A stretch of DNA of 64,000 nt from Streptomyces canus (GCF_041435015.1 NZ_CP107989.1:1240001-1304000); one strand, 5' to 3'; numbered from the stretch's first letter, positions 46,229 to 55,505 are shown. A program made the numbers and translations. Notes: generated from the letters alone by a model not told the origin.

Positions 46229-47037
46229 CGCTCCGGAAACGCCCGTACGAACGCCGCCCGCACCGCCGCGTCCGGCGTCCGGTCCAGCACACCGAACACC
46301 ACGTGCTCGAAGGCCCCGGCGAACCGTCCGCCGGGCTCGAGCAACGCCCGGAACGCCCCCGCCACCTGTGCGGGGTCGTTCTGGAAGACCCCACACCCCC
46401 AGGCGCCCAGCACCAGCCGCCGGTAGCCCTCCGCGACGGCGACCGACAGCACCTGACCGGCCCTCGCCGCGAGGGCTCGCGGCAGCTCTGCGGCCCGCTC
46501 GGGTGCCGTTCGCCGGATCACCCCGGCGTTCGGGGCGGCCGCCGTCAGGAAGCCCACGAGGTGTGCCGCGTCCAGCAGACGGCCGCGATCGTCCCGGAAC
46601 ACCGGCACGGCCGGTGAGTGGATGACCCGGTCGGTGTAGAACGGGTCGCGGTGGGCCCGGTGGTGGTCGTAGAACTCGCGGGCCTCCAGTTGGCAGGTGT
46701 ACAGCGCGGACGCCCGGCACAGGGCCTCTTCCTGTGCCTGGGCGCCGTTCAGATAACCGCCGCCCGGATTGCGCGCCGAGGCGAAGTTCAGCACGGCGGT
46801 GCGCCCGCCGAGCCGGCAGGCCGCCTCCAGGCTGCTCTCGCCCGTGACCTCGAAGAACGTGTCCACAGCGGCGAAGGGCGGTACCTCCACGGATCCCGGT
46901 CCGTACATCCGCGTCCCCGCCCGTGCCGCCTCGATCCCGGCGGCCACGGAGACCTCGCGCCCGTCCGGGGCTCGATAGTGGCCCGCCGTGACGATCCGTT
47001 CCGTCTCCTGCGCGATCCCGCGCAGACGCGCGCTCAT
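46213..47037 (-). CDS. TIGR02452-family macrodomain protein (PARG-like)
   Basis: A 274-aa protein with the bacterial poly(ADP-ribose) glycohydrolase signature: VLNFASARNPGGGYLNGAQAQEEALCRASALY, with the GGG and the acidic QEE catalytic loop. LVLGAWGCGVFQNDPAQVAGAFRALL is the second phosphate loop of the macro fold. It probably removes ADP-ribose from proteins or nucleic acids. It converges on the PemK-like gene, overlapping it by 16 nt. Confidence 0.88.
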   Translation of the reverse strand: MSARLRGIAQETERIVTAGHYRAPDGREVSVAAGIEAARAGTRMYGPGSVEVPPFAAVDTFFEVTGESSLEAACRLGGRTAVLNFASARNPGGGYLNGAQAQEEALCRASALYTCQLEAREFYDHHRAHRDPFYTDRVIHSPAVPVFRDDRGRLLDAAHLVGFLTAAAPNAGVIRRTAPERAAELPRALAARAGQVLSVAVAEGYRRLVLGAWGCGVFQNDPAQVAGAFRALLEPGGRFAGAFEHVVFGVLDRTPDAAVRAAFVRAFPERQLQP

Positions 47038-47326
47038 GGCGCCACCCCCGTGAGCGCCATGACCGCACGCCGCGCGGTCTCCCCCGTCGTCCCCATGGAG
47101 GAATCGTGGGCGATGGCGCGGCTGCGGTGCAACAGAGTTTCCGGCGCCCGGCAGAGCCGGAAAACGCCTCGAAAACCCCGGGAAAACAGAGATCCACAGC
47201 CCCTAATGCAAGGATGTGCCCCCTTGTGCGGAACGAGATGAGGGTCTTGGGTGGGACGAGCGTTGCCGGTCCGACCCACCTGATCCCCGGACTGGTGGCA
47301 TGGTGGAATCTCAGGAGGATCCCGAC

Positions 47327-48631
47327 ATGTCCGACACACCCAGCGGCTGTACGCCGGGCGACTGTACGAAGCCCCGTACATCCCTGCCCGAAGCAGAGCT
47401 CGAGGCTCTGGTTCGCGGCATCTGCTTCAAGACCGGCCCGCCCCGGCGCATCGGGGTGGAAGTGGAATGGCTCGTGCACGAGCTGAGCAGCCCTCGGCTC
47501 CCCGTCACACCCGAACGACTCGCGGCGGCCTACGCCGCACTGCGGACCGTGCCCCTGAAGTCGGCGCTCACCGTCGAACCGGGCGGTCAGCTGGAGCTGA
47601 GTTCTCAGCCCGCCGACTCGCTGATGGAGTGCATCGGTACCGTCTCCGCCGACCTCGCCGCCGTCCGGGCGGCTCTCGCCGAGCACGGCCTCGGTCTCGT
47701 CGGCCTCGGCCACGACCCCTGGCACCCGCCCCGCAGGTATCTGCACGAACCGCGCTACGACGCCCTGGAGGCCTGCCTCGACCGCACCGGCCCGGCGGGC
47801 CGCGCGATGATGTGCACCTCGGCCTCCGTGCAGGTGTGCGTGGACGCCGGACACGAGGAGCCCGGCCCCCTCGGCCTCGGACGACGCTGGTCACTGGCGC
47901 ACCAGCTGGGCCCGGTCCTGGTGGCGGCCTTCGCCAACTCCCCGCTCGCCGGTTCCGAGCCCACCGGCTGGCTCTCGACCCGCCAGCTGCTGTGGACGGA
48001 GATCGGCAAGGACCGGGCGGGCGGCCCCTCCCTGGACACCGACCCCCGCACCGCCTGGGCCCGGCACGTCCTGGACGCGCCGGTGATGTGCATACGACGG
48101 GACAGCGGCCCGTGGGACGTCCCGGAGGGGCTCACCTTCCGGGAGTGGGCCAGGTCGGGGGCGCCCCGGCAGCCGACCCGGGAGGATCTCGACTACCACG
48201 TCTCGACCCTGTTCCCGCCGGTCAGACCGCGCGGCCACCTCGAACTGCGCATGATCGACGCCCAGCCGGGCGAGGACGGCTGGGTCGTGCCGCTCGCGGT
48301 GACGACGGCGCTCTTCGACGACCCCGAGGCCACCGAGACCGCCTACCGGGTGGTGAAGCCGCTGGCCGAGCGCACCCGCTCGCTGCCCGCGCCGCACAAT
48401 CCGCTGTGGATCGACGCGGCCCGCCACGGCCTGGCCGACCCCGAACTGCACGAGGCGGCGATCGCGTGCTTCGGGGCGGCCCTGGAGGCGCTGCCACGGC
48501 TGGGCGCCACACCCGAGGTCACGGACGCCGTCGAAACGTATCTGCACCGCTATGTCATCCGGGGCCGGTGCCCCGCCGACGATCTGCTGGACCGGACGCA
48601 CGGTTCGCTCGGGAAGGAAATCCGCACATGA
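47327..48631 (+). CDS. egtA: glutamate--cysteine ligase EgtA
   Basis: A 434-aa GCS2-type ligase making gamma-Glu-Cys, the sulfur donor for ergothioneine. RRIGVEVEWLVHEL is the Mg-binding N-terminal Glu motif, VEPGGQLELSSQPADSL the second, and MMCTSASVQVCVDAG and RGHLELRMIDAQPG further active-site strands. AGGAGG (47313-47318) precedes ATG 47327. First gene of egtABCD, overlapping egtB by 4 nt. The upstream gap 47038-47326 holds its promoter and a 6-bp GGTGGG/CCCACC hairpin at 47250-47280. Confidence 0.92.
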   Translation: MSDTPSGCTPGDCTKPRTSLPEAELEALVRGICFKTGPPRRIGVEVEWLVHELSSPRLPVTPERLAAAYAALRTVPLKSALTVEPGGQLELSSQPADSLMECIGTVSADLAAVRAALAEHGLGLVGLGHDPWHPPRRYLHEPRYDALEACLDRTGPAGRAMMCTSASVQVCVDAGHEEPGPLGLGRRWSLAHQLGPVLVAAFANSPLAGSEPTGWLSTRQLLWTEIGKDRAGGPSLDTDPRTAWARHVLDAPVMCIRRDSGPWDVPEGLTFREWARSGAPRQPTREDLDYHVSTLFPPVRPRGHLELRMIDAQPGEDGWVVPLAVTTALFDDPEATETAYRVVKPLAERTRSLPAPHNPLWIDAARHGLADPELHEAAIACFGAALEALPRLGATPEVTDAVETYLHRYVIRGRCPADDLLDRTHGSLGKEIRT

Positions 48632-49956
48632 CCAACCCGTCCGTCGACGCCTCCGTCGACCCCGAGACCGTCCGCGAGCGGGCCGTGACCACCCTGGTCA
48701 CCGCCCGGGACCGCACGACCCTCCTCACCAGCTGTGTGGAGGACCCCGACCTGACCGCCCAGCACTCGCCGCTCATGTCGCCGCTCGTGTGGGACCTCGC
48801 CCACATCGGCAACCAGGAGGAGCAGTGGCTGCTGCGGACCGTCGCCGGGCACGAGGCGATACGGCCAGAGATCGACGGCATCTACGACGCCTTCGAGCAC
48901 CCGCGCTCCGAACGGCCCACGCTGCCCCTGCTGTCGCCCGCGGAGTCCCGGCGCTACGCGGCGGACGTACGCGGGCGGGTGCTGGACGTCCTGGAGGGCG
49001 CAGCGCTCCACGGGACCCGGCTGACCGAGGCCGGGTTCGCCTTCGGGATGATCGCGCAGCACGAACAGCAGCATGACGAGACGATGCTGATCACCCATCA
49101 GCTCCGCAAGGGCCCCCAGGCCCTGACCGCCCCCGACCCGGAACCGGCCCCGCTGTTCACCGGTCCGGCCGAAGTCCTCGTCCCCGGCGGCCCGTTCACC
49201 ATGGGCACCTCCGAGGAGCCGTGGGCACTGGACAACGAACGCCCGGCGCACCGGCGTGAGGTGGATCCCTTCTACATCGACACCACTCCGGTGACGAACG
49301 CCGAGTACCAGGCCTTCATCGACGACGGCGGCTACGACACCGAGCGCTGGTGGGCCCCGGCCGGGTGGGCACACATCCGCAGGCACTCCATCCAGGCCCC
49401 GCTGTTCTGGAGCCGCGACGGCAAGCAGTGGCTGCGCAGGCGCTTCGGCGTCACCGAGGTCGTGCCGCCCGACGAGCCGGTGGTCCACGTGAGCTGGTAC
49501 GAGGCCGACGCCTACGCCCGCTGGGCCGGACGGCGGCTGCCCACCGAGGCCGAGTGGGAGAAGGCGGCCCGCCACGACCCGGCCGGCGGCCGCTCGACGC
49601 GCTACCCGTGGGGCGACGCCGACCCCGCGCCCGAGCACGCCAACCTGGGCCAACGGCACCTGCGACCCGCCCCCGCCGGTAGCTACCCGCAGGGCGAATC
49701 ACCGCTCGGCGTGAGGCAGTTGATCGGTGACGTATGGGAGTGGACGGCGAGCGACTTCGAGCCCTACCCCGGGTTCCAGGCGTTCCCCTACAAGGAGTAC
49801 TCGGAGGTGTTCTTCGGCCCCGACCACAAGGTGCTGCGCGGTGGTTCGTTCGCCGTGGACGCGGTGGCCTGCCGGGGCACGTTCCGCAACTGGGACTATC
49901 CGATCAGGCGGCAGATCTTCTCCGGCTTCCGCACGGCCCGTTCGGGAGCCGTCTGA
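48628..49956 (+). CDS. egtB: ergothioneine sulfoxide synthase EgtB
   Basis: A 442-aa non-haem iron enzyme joining gamma-Glu-Cys to hercynine with O2. The N-terminal DinB-like domain holds iron ligands in WDLAHIGNQEEQWLL and MIAQHEQQHDETML. The C-terminal formylglycine-generating-enzyme-like domain has VPGGPFTMGTSEEPWALDNERP, RLPTEAEWEKAARHDP, GDVWEWTASDFEPYPG and VLRGGSFAVDAVACRGTFRNWD. ATGA overlap with egtA. Substrate and fold match the family fully. Confidence 0.95.
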   Translation: MTNPSVDASVDPETVRERAVTTLVTARDRTTLLTSCVEDPDLTAQHSPLMSPLVWDLAHIGNQEEQWLLRTVAGHEAIRPEIDGIYDAFEHPRSERPTLPLLSPAESRRYAADVRGRVLDVLEGAALHGTRLTEAGFAFGMIAQHEQQHDETMLITHQLRKGPQALTAPDPEPAPLFTGPAEVLVPGGPFTMGTSEEPWALDNERPAHRREVDPFYIDTTPVTNAEYQAFIDDGGYDTERWWAPAGWAHIRRHSIQAPLFWSRDGKQWLRRRFGVTEVVPPDEPVVHVSWYEADAYARWAGRRLPTEAEWEKAARHDPAGGRSTRYPWGDADPAPEHANLGQRHLRPAPAGSYPQGESPLGVRQLIGDVWEWTASDFEPYPGFQAFPYKEYSEVFFGPDHKVLRGGSFAVDAVACRGTFRNWDYPIRRQIFSGFRTARSGAV

Positions 49957-50735
49957 TGTGCCGTCATCTGGCGTATCTGGGATCCGGGGAGCCGCTCGGC
50001 AGCCTTCTCGTGGCGCCCCCGCACAGCCTCTACCGCCAGTCCTGGGAGCCCAGGCGGCAGCGGTACGGCACCGTCAACGCCGATGGTTTCGGGGTCGGTT
50101 GGTACGCCGAGGGCGACCCGGTCCCGGCGCGGTACCGACGGGCCGGACCCATCTGGGCGGACCTGTCCTTCGCGGACCTGGCACGGGTCGTGAACAGCAC
50201 GGCGATCCTGGCCGCCGTACGGGACGCGACCCTGGCGGGAGCCGACGCCGAGGCCGCGGCGGCGCCGTACGCCTCGGGGCCCTGGCTGTTCAGCCACAAC
50301 GGCGCGGTCAAGGGGTGGCCGGGTGCCCTGGCGCCCCTGACCGCCGCGCTGCCCCCGGTGGATCTGCTGTCGATGGAGGCCCGCAACGACTCGGCGTTCG
50401 TGTGGGCGCTGGTTCTGAACCGGCTGCGCCGCGGCGACGAGGAGGGCCAGGCCCTGGCCGACACGGTCCTGGAGGTCGCCGAGGCGGCCCCGGGCTCCCG
50501 GCTCAACCTCCTGCTGACCAACGGGGAGTCCATCGCCGCGACCGCCTGGGGCGACACCCTCTGGTACCTCCAGCGCCCCGGCACCGGCACCGTCGTGGCC
50601 TCCGAGCCCTACGACGACGATCCGCACTGGCAGGAGGTCCCCGACCGCACACTGCTCGCGGCGAGCCGCACCGACGTCCTGCTCACGCCGCTCAAGGAAC
50701 CGTCCGCGGAACCACTCGAGGAGCCCAGCACGTGA
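49956..50735 (+). CDS. egtC: ergothioneine amidohydrolase EgtC
   Basis: A 259-aa class II glutamine amidotransferase-like hydrolase that removes glutamate from gamma-Glu-hercynylcysteine sulfoxide. The nucleophile is Cys2 (MCRHLAYLG). RYGTVNADGFGVGWYAEGDP and PWLFSHNGAVKGWPG are the substrate pocket, and ARNDSAFVWALVLNRL follows. It overlaps the egtB stop by 1 nt (TGATG) and egtD by 4 nt. Confidence 0.93.
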   Translation: MCRHLAYLGSGEPLGSLLVAPPHSLYRQSWEPRRQRYGTVNADGFGVGWYAEGDPVPARYRRAGPIWADLSFADLARVVNSTAILAAVRDATLAGADAEAAAAPYASGPWLFSHNGAVKGWPGALAPLTAALPPVDLLSMEARNDSAFVWALVLNRLRRGDEEGQALADTVLEVAEAAPGSRLNLLLTNGESIAATAWGDTLWYLQRPGTGTVVASEPYDDDPHWQEVPDRTLLAASRTDVLLTPLKEPSAEPLEEPST

Positions 50736-51694
50736 GTCCGTTCCTTCTGACCCGCACCCTGCCCGAGGACGCCACCGAGGCCGCCTTGCGCGCCGACGTC
50801 CTCAAGGGCCTGACGCACACGCCGAAGACCCTGCCGCCGAAGTGGTTCTACGACGCCCACGGCAGCGAACTGTTCGAGCAGATCACCGAGTTGCCCGAGT
50901 ACTACCCGACCCGCGCCGAACGGGAGATCCTCGTCGCGCTCTCGGGCGAGATCGCCGCGGCGACCGGCGCCCGCACCCTGGTCGAGCTGGGCTCCGGTTC
51001 GTCGGAGAAGACCCGGTACCTGCTCGACGCGCTGACCGGGCTGCACACGTACGTGCCGGTCGACGTCAGCGAGAGTGCCCTCACCCAGGCCGGGCACGCG
51101 CTCATCGCCCAGCGGCCGGAGCTGAGCGTGCACGCGCTGATCGCCGACTTCACGGGCGGTCTGAGCCTGCCGGGGACGCCGGGCCCGCGTCTGGTGGCCT
51201 TCCTCGGCGGCACGATCGGCAACCTGCTGCCGGTCGAGCGCGCCGCGTTCCTCGCCTCCGTCCACGCCCTCCTCTCGCCGGGTGACGCGCTGCTGCTCGG
51301 CACCGACCTGGTCAAGGACGAGAACGTGCTGGTCAGGGCGTACGACGACGCGGCCGGGGTGACGGCCCAGTTCAACAAGAACGTCCTGACCGTCGTCAAC
51401 CGCGAGCTGGGCGCCGACTTCGATCCCGGCGCCTTCGACCACGTGGCCCTCTGGGACGCCGAGAACGAGTGGATCGAGATGCGGCTGCGCTCCCGTGCGG
51501 AACAGACCGTGAAGGTCCCGGCGCTCGACCTGGCCGTCGACTTCGCGGCGGACGAGGAGCTGCACACCGAGATCTCGGCGAAGTTCCGCAAGGAGGGCGT
51601 CCGTGCCGAGCTGGCCTCTGTCGGTTTGGACTTGGCGCACTGGTGGACGGACAGCGAGGGCCGGTTCGCGCTGTCGCTGAGCGTCGTGCGGTAG
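50732..51694 (+). CDS. egtD: histidine N-alpha-methyltransferase EgtD
   Basis: A 320-aa SAM-dependent enzyme trimethylating histidine to hercynine. PPKWFYDAHGSELFEQITELPEYYPTRAEREIL is the N-terminal signature, LVELGSGSSEKTRYLLDAL the SAM loop, VAFLGGTIGNLLPVERA and LLLGTDLVKDENVLVRAYDDAAGVTAQFNKNVL the substrate loops. GTG 50732 overlaps the egtC stop. Last gene of the operon, followed by a hairpin and a convergent C-S lyase. Confidence 0.95.
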   Translation: MSPFLLTRTLPEDATEAALRADVLKGLTHTPKTLPPKWFYDAHGSELFEQITELPEYYPTRAEREILVALSGEIAAATGARTLVELGSGSSEKTRYLLDALTGLHTYVPVDVSESALTQAGHALIAQRPELSVHALIADFTGGLSLPGTPGPRLVAFLGGTIGNLLPVERAAFLASVHALLSPGDALLLGTDLVKDENVLVRAYDDAAGVTAQFNKNVLTVVNRELGADFDPGAFDHVALWDAENEWIEMRLRSRAEQTVKVPALDLAVDFAADEELHTEISAKFRKEGVRAELASVGLDLAHWWTDSEGRFALSLSVVR

Positions 51695-51702
51695 CGCGGA
51701 CT

Positions 51703-51732
51703 CGCGGGGGCCGGTTCGCGCCGGTCCCCGCG
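51703..51732. terminator. bidirectional terminator at the end of egtABCD
   Basis: CGCGGGGGCCGG (51703-51714) pairs with CCGGTCCCCGCG (51721-51732), one G-T wobble, 6-nt loop, between the egtD stop and the stop of the convergent lyase. Confidence 0.7.
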
Positions 51733-51733
51733 G

Positions 51734-52918
51734 TCAGTCGAGGGCCGCGGCCATCCGCCGGACCGCCTCGGTGATCAGCTCGGGAGACGTCGCCAGGTTC
51801 AGCCGTACGAAGCCGGCGCCCCCGGTGCCGAACGGGACGCCGGAGTTCAGGGCGACCCGGCCACGCTCCAGGAAGACGTCCGCCGGATCACCGCGCAGAT
51901 CCAACGCGCGACAGTCCAGCCAGGCGAGGTAGGTGGCCCGGGCCGGTTCGTAGCGGATGGCGGGCAGCGCCTCGGCGAGGAGCCCGGCCAGCAGCCGGCG
52001 GTTGTCGTCGAGGCCGGTGAGCAGGGCGTCGAGCCAGGCGCCGCCGTCCCGCAGCGCGGCGGTGTGGGCGATGACGCCGACATGGCTGGGACCGTGCCCG
52101 ACCTCTTCGGGAAGGCCCGCGAGGTCGTCGGCCGCGTCGGGCCCGGCGACGGCCACAGCGGCTTTGAGCCCGGCCAGGTTCCACGCCTTGGAGGCCGACA
52201 TCAGTGACAGCCCGCTCCCCGCGCCGGGCACACTCAGGTAGGGCACGAACGCCGCACCCGCCGCCATGAGCGGGGCGTGGATCTCGTCGGCCACGACCCG
52301 CACGCCGTACGTCCGCGCCAGCGCCGCCACGTCCGCCAGCTCTTCGGCGGAGTGGACGGCGCCGGTCGGGTTGTGCGGGCTGCACAGCAGATAGGCGGGC
52401 CGGGCCGCGCCCTTCCGCACCCGCGCGAAGACCCCCTCCAGGACCTCGAAGTCGATCCGGCCGTCCGCACCGAGCTCGGCCTCGACGACCTGCCTGCCCA
52501 TGTTTCCGACGAACTGGTAGAAGGGCGGGTACACGGGCGAGTTGACGACCACCGGGTCGCCCGGTCCGGAGACCAGCTTGAGCATCTCGACGATGCCCAG
52601 CATCACGTCCGGGACGATCGACGTACGCTCCACAGCGAGCCCGTCCCAGCTCCACCGGGTGTGCGCGAAGTCGGCCAGCGCCTCGGCGTACGCCGTCCCG
52701 GCCGGATACCCGGTGTCTCCCAGCGCCACGGCGTCCCGGACGGCCCGCGCGACCGGCTCGGCCAGGGGGACGTCCATCTCGGCGACCCACAGCGGCAGTA
52801 CGTCCTGCGGGTAGGTCCGCCACTTCATGCTCGTACGCCGTCGGAGCTGCTCCAGGGTGAGCCGGCGCAGGGGATTCACTTCGGTGGGGGCAGAGGTGTC
52901 ACGAGGCATACCGTCCAT
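51734..52918 (-). CDS. PLP-dependent C-S lyase (MalY/PatB type)
   Basis: A class I/II aminotransferase-fold enzyme of about 394 aa, of the cystathionine beta-lyase branch. [31 protein letters not shown] is diagnostic of MalY/Pat[19 protein letters not shown] and [14 protein letters not shown] bind PLP, and the Lys lies in [20 protein letters not shown] 52918 seems leaderless (TATCGT 6 nt upstream); ATG 52909 is possible. It converges on egtABCD, and no EgtE is present in this window, so it may cleave hercynylcysteine sulfoxide; general cysteine-conjugate cleavage is equally possible. Confidence 0.85.
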   Translation of the reverse strand: MDGMPRDTSAPTEVNPLRRLTLEQLRRRTSMKWRTYPQDVLPLWVAEMDVPLAEPVARAVRDAVALGDTGYPAGTAYAEALADFAHTRWSWDGLAVERTSIVPDVMLGIVEMLKLVSGPGDPVVVNSPVYPPFYQFVGNMGRQVVEAELGADGRIDFEVLEGVFARVRKGAARPAYLLCSPHNPTGAVHSAEELADVAALARTYGVRVVADEIHAPLMAAGAAFVPYLSVPGAGSGLSLMSASKAWNLAGLKAAVAVAGPDAADDLAGLPEEVGHGPSHVGVIAHTAALRDGGAWLDALLTGLDDNRRLLAGLLAEALPAIRYEPARATYLAWLDCRALDLRGDPADVFLERGRVALNSGVPFGTGGAGFVRLNLATSPELITEAVRRMAAALD

Positions 52919-52977
52919 GGGCCAACGATAGGGTCGGACGGCTCGCGCTCCGCCGCCGCCTGAGGCACCGTGGAACC

Positions 52978-53193
52978 ATGACGAACCACACCTACCGGGT
53001 GACCGAGATCGTCGGCACCTCGCCGGACGGCGTCGACCAGGCGGTCCGCAACGGCATCGCCCGTGCCTCGCAGACCCTCCGCAACCTCGACTGGTTCGAG
53101 GTGACCCAAGTGCGGGGCCAGATCGAGGACGGGCAGATCGAGCACTGGCAGGTGGGGCTGAAGGTCGGCTTCCGCCTGGACGAGTCCGACTGA
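52978..53193 (+). CDS. dodecin family protein
   Basis: A 71-aa protein with the dodecin pattern: [61 protein letters not shown] in parts, including the Trp and Gln that stack flavin. Dodecins form hollow dodecamers that store flavin or CoA. It is divergent from the C-S lyase and followed closely by the convergent HAD gene. Confidence 0.9.
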   Translation: MTNHTYRVTEIVGTSPDGVDQAVRNGIARASQTLRNLDWFEVTQVRGQIEDGQIEHWQVGLKVGFRLDESD

Positions 53194-53199
53194 CGGCTC

Positions 53200-53691
53200 T
53201 CAGGTCCGCCCCTCCCGCTCCTGCGCCACCTCCAGCGCCGTGGAAGGGGCGGTCCAGCGTGCCCGTACGACGGTGAATCCGGCCCGTTCGGCGTCCTCGC
53301 AGACCCACTCGTCGTCGTCCACCAGGACCCGGATCTCGCGGGTGCGGGCCAGTTGCTTCAGGCTCTCCAGCTTGGTGCGCCGGGCCGGCCGCCGGTCGTC
53401 GTTGCGCCGCATGTACACACGCCCCTCGGGGAGCCCCTGTGCGCCGAGCCAGGCGAGCGTGTCGCGCCGGCAGCGCTCGGGCCGCCCGGTGAGGTAGAGG
53501 ATCTCGCACTCCTCGGCGTGCTCCTGCACCAGCGCGACGCCCTCAGGGATCGGCGGGTCCTCGGGCGCGGCCGCGAAGAAGGCGTCCCAGTCGCGCGGAC
53601 TGCGCTCCAGGAACCGCTGCCGGTGGGCCGTGTCGGCCAGGGTGTTGTCCAGGTCGAACACGGCGAGCGGGCGCTTGCTGGTGTCGGTCAC
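53200..53691 (-). CDS. HAD-superfamily phosphatase (polynucleotide 3'-phosphatase-like)
   Basis: A 163-aa HAD protein. Motif I is [19 protein letters not shown], motif II the T in [19 protein letters not shown], and motif [50 protein letters not shown] is typical of the phosphatase half of T4 Pnkp-like proteins. It lacks a kinase domain. GTG 53691 start. Phosphatase activity is expected; the substrate is not certain. Confidence 0.85.
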   Translation of the reverse strand: MTDTSKRPLAVFDLDNTLADTAHRQRFLERSPRDWDAFFAAAPEDPPIPEGVALVQEHAEECEILYLTGRPERCRRDTLAWLGAQGLPEGRVYMRRNDDRRPARRTKLESLKQLARTREIRVLVDDDEWVCEDAERAGFTVVRARWTAPSTALEVAQEREGRT

Positions 53692-53775
53692 CTCACCACC
53701 CTAGACCCGGCAACCTTCCCGCCCCGGGCGACCACTGCCTGGCGATACAGCAGTCAGGCCGAGGCGGGAGACCCC

Positions 53776-54981
53776 ATGCACGTGAACAAGGCGATCTGGA
53801 CGGCGGCAGCGGTGGGCGCCGTACTGATGACGGCATTACCGGCGACCGAGGCAGCCGCGGCGCCGACGACGCTGGTGGTGGCGACGAACGGGAACGACAC
53901 CGGCCCCGGCACCCTGGACCGGCCCTTGCGCACCGTCCAACGGGCCGTGGACCTGGCGAAGCCCGGCGACACCATCGCCGTACGGGCCGGGACCTACGCG
54001 CTCACCGACAACATCACCATCGCCACCTCCGGCACCGCGTCCCAGCCCATCTCGCTCGGCGCCTATCAGGGCGAGCGGGTCGTGATCGACGGCGAGCAGC
54101 TGGCCGCGAGCCACACCCCGGTCGGCGGCAGCATCCCGCGGGCCGAGCGCGGGGCGATCCACCAGGAGGCCTCGTACTGGCGGATCTCGGATCTGGAGAT
54201 CGTGAACGGCCCCTACGGCGTCTACTGCGACGGGTGCAACGGCAATGTCTTCGCCCGTCTGAAGACCCATGACAACTACGAGTCCGGCTTCCAGCTCCAG
54301 GGCACCTCCGGCAACAACCAGATCCTGAACCTGGACAGTTACGCCAACCGCGACCCGCGCAAGAACGGCGAGAGCGCGGACGGGCTGGCCATCAAGGAGG
54401 GTTCGGGCACCGGCAACGTGGTGCGGGGCGCCCGGCTGTGGAACAACGTCGACGACGGCTTCGACGACTGGAAGTTCACCTCGCCGGTCATCGTCGAGAA
54501 CACGATCGCGTACGGCAACGGATTCAACCGCTGGAACTTCCCCGACTTCGCGGGCGACGGCAACGGCTTCAAGCTCGGGGGCGGCAGCCCGGCACCGGCG
54601 GTGGCGCACACCCTGCGCAACTCGATCGCCTTCAAGAACGCGGCGCACGGCGTGACGGACAACGGCAACACCGGCGCCCTCGCCCTGACCCGCAACTCCA
54701 CGTGGGCCAACGGCGGAACCGGCTTCGACGCCGACGTCTCGGGCGGCAAGGCCAAGCTGACCGCGAACCTGTCCGTCGCCGACACCAAGGCAGCCGCGCT
54801 CGGTTCGGCCACCGTCTCCAGCGGCAACTCCTGGGATCTGGGCGGCACGTGGAACGCGTCCTCGGTCCTGAGCACGGACCCGGCGCCGCTCACGGGCGCA
54901 CGCGGGGCCGACGGTGCACTGCCGTCGGCGCCGTCGTTCCTGGTGCCGCGGAGCGGGGCCGCCATAGGAGCGAGGTTCTGA
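53776..54981 (+). CDS. secreted right-handed beta-helix protein, PL9-like pectate lyase
   Basis: A 401-aa exported protein. The signal peptide ends around ALPATEAAA. TTLVVATNGNDTGPGTLDRPLRTVQRAVDLAKPGDTIAVRAGTY begins the parallel beta-helix. Catalytic-type motifs of family PL9 follow: GESADGLAIKEGSGTGNVVRGARLWNNVDDGFDDWKF and GDGNGFKLGGG with the Lys and Asp/calcium ligands. It should cleave polygalacturonate outside the cell. Start chosen for the signal peptide and GGGAG. Confidence 0.85.
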   Translation: MHVNKAIWTAAAVGAVLMTALPATEAAAAPTTLVVATNGNDTGPGTLDRPLRTVQRAVDLAKPGDTIAVRAGTYALTDNITIATSGTASQPISLGAYQGERVVIDGEQLAASHTPVGGSIPRAERGAIHQEASYWRISDLEIVNGPYGVYCDGCNGNVFARLKTHDNYESGFQLQGTSGNNQILNLDSYANRDPRKNGESADGLAIKEGSGTGNVVRGARLWNNVDDGFDDWKFTSPVIVENTIAYGNGFNRWNFPDFAGDGNGFKLGGGSPAPAVAHTLRNSIAFKNAAHGVTDNGNTGALALTRNSTWANGGTGFDADVSGGKAKLTANLSVADTKAAALGSATVSSGNSWDLGGTWNASSVLSTDPAPLTGARGADGALPSAPSFLVPRSGAAIGARF

Positions 54982-54983
54982 TC

Positions 54984-54998
54984 CCACCGACCCGGTGG
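54984..54998 (+). terminator. short terminator after the pectate lyase gene
   Basis: CCACCG-ACC-CGGTGG forms a 6-bp stem with a 3-nt loop immediately after the stop codon. Confidence 0.4.
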
Positions 54999-55033
54999 CA
55001 CGGGGCGCGAGCCGTATGGATCATGCTTCTCCC

Positions 55034-55480
55034 ATGCCCTCGACGCCCCGCACCTCCCTGATCGGCTCCGCCTCCTGCACTGTCGTCGTCTGCCGGGGCT
55101 GCTGCTGCGGCGACGCCCGCAAGCTCCCCCAGTCTCGGCTTCGCTCGACCGGGGGGACCCCCATCGGCACCGACCACGCCTGGCAGTTGGAGCTGCTGCG
55201 GGCGGGTGCGGCCGAGCACGGCTTCCAGGTCCGTACGACCGACTGCCTGGGCCCGTGCGACCAGGCGAACGTCGTCGTCGTGCGCCCCTCGGCGGCCGGG
55301 CGCCGGGCGGGTGGACGGGCCGCGTGGATCGGGTTCGTCATGGACGACGTGGGCACCGAGGAGGTCGTGCAGTGGGCGGCGGCGGGCGGTCCGGGGGTCG
55401 CCGAGCCGCCGCTGACGCTGGAGCTCCAGTTCATCGAGCCGCCGCGGGAGGCTCGAGTACGGTCCCGTCGCCGCCGCTGA
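55034..55480 (+). CDS. (2Fe-2S) ferredoxin-like protein with an in-frame repeat insertion
   Basis: A 148-aa thioredoxin-like ferredoxin. CTVVVCRGCCCGDARK contains a cluster of cysteines and TTDCLGPCDQANVVVV the second pair; together they would bind a 2Fe-2S cluster. Between them, CGDARK is followed by LPQSRLRSTGGTPI, encoded by a dispersed repeat, before GTDHAWQLELL resumes normal sequence. The frame is kept. ATG 55016 is an alternative start. Just downstream is a Zur-type box and rpmF, so the gene may belong to the metal-starvation response. Confidence 0.75.
   Translation: MPSTPRTSLIGSASCTVVVCRGCCCGDARKLPQSRLRSTGGTPIGTDHAWQLELLRAGAAEHGFQVRTTDCLGPCDQANVVVVRPSAAGRRAGGRAAWIGFVMDDVGTEEVVQWAAAGGPGVAEPPLTLELQFIEPPREARVRSRRRR
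55123..55165 (+). repeat. dispersed Streptomyces repeat inside the ferredoxin-like gene
   Basis: The segment contains a CTCGGCTTCGCTCG core flanked by CCCCC and GGGGGG stretches that can form a hairpin. Its length of about 42 nt keeps the frame. The reverse complement of 55123-55157 matches iolB 2567-2601 at 28 of 35 positions. Confidence 0.7.
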
Positions 55481-55482
55481 TT

Positions 55483-55505
55483 ATTAATGGGATCCATTTT
55501 CATGT
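55483..55505. promoter_or_regulatory. Zur-box-like operator upstream of rpmF
   Basis: An AT-rich dyad centred on GGGATCCATTTTCAT, within an otherwise GC-rich region, resembles the actinobacterial Zur consensus TGAAAATGATTTTCA on the opposite strand. It lies 50-70 bp before the cysteine-free L32 gene. Confidence 0.6.
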
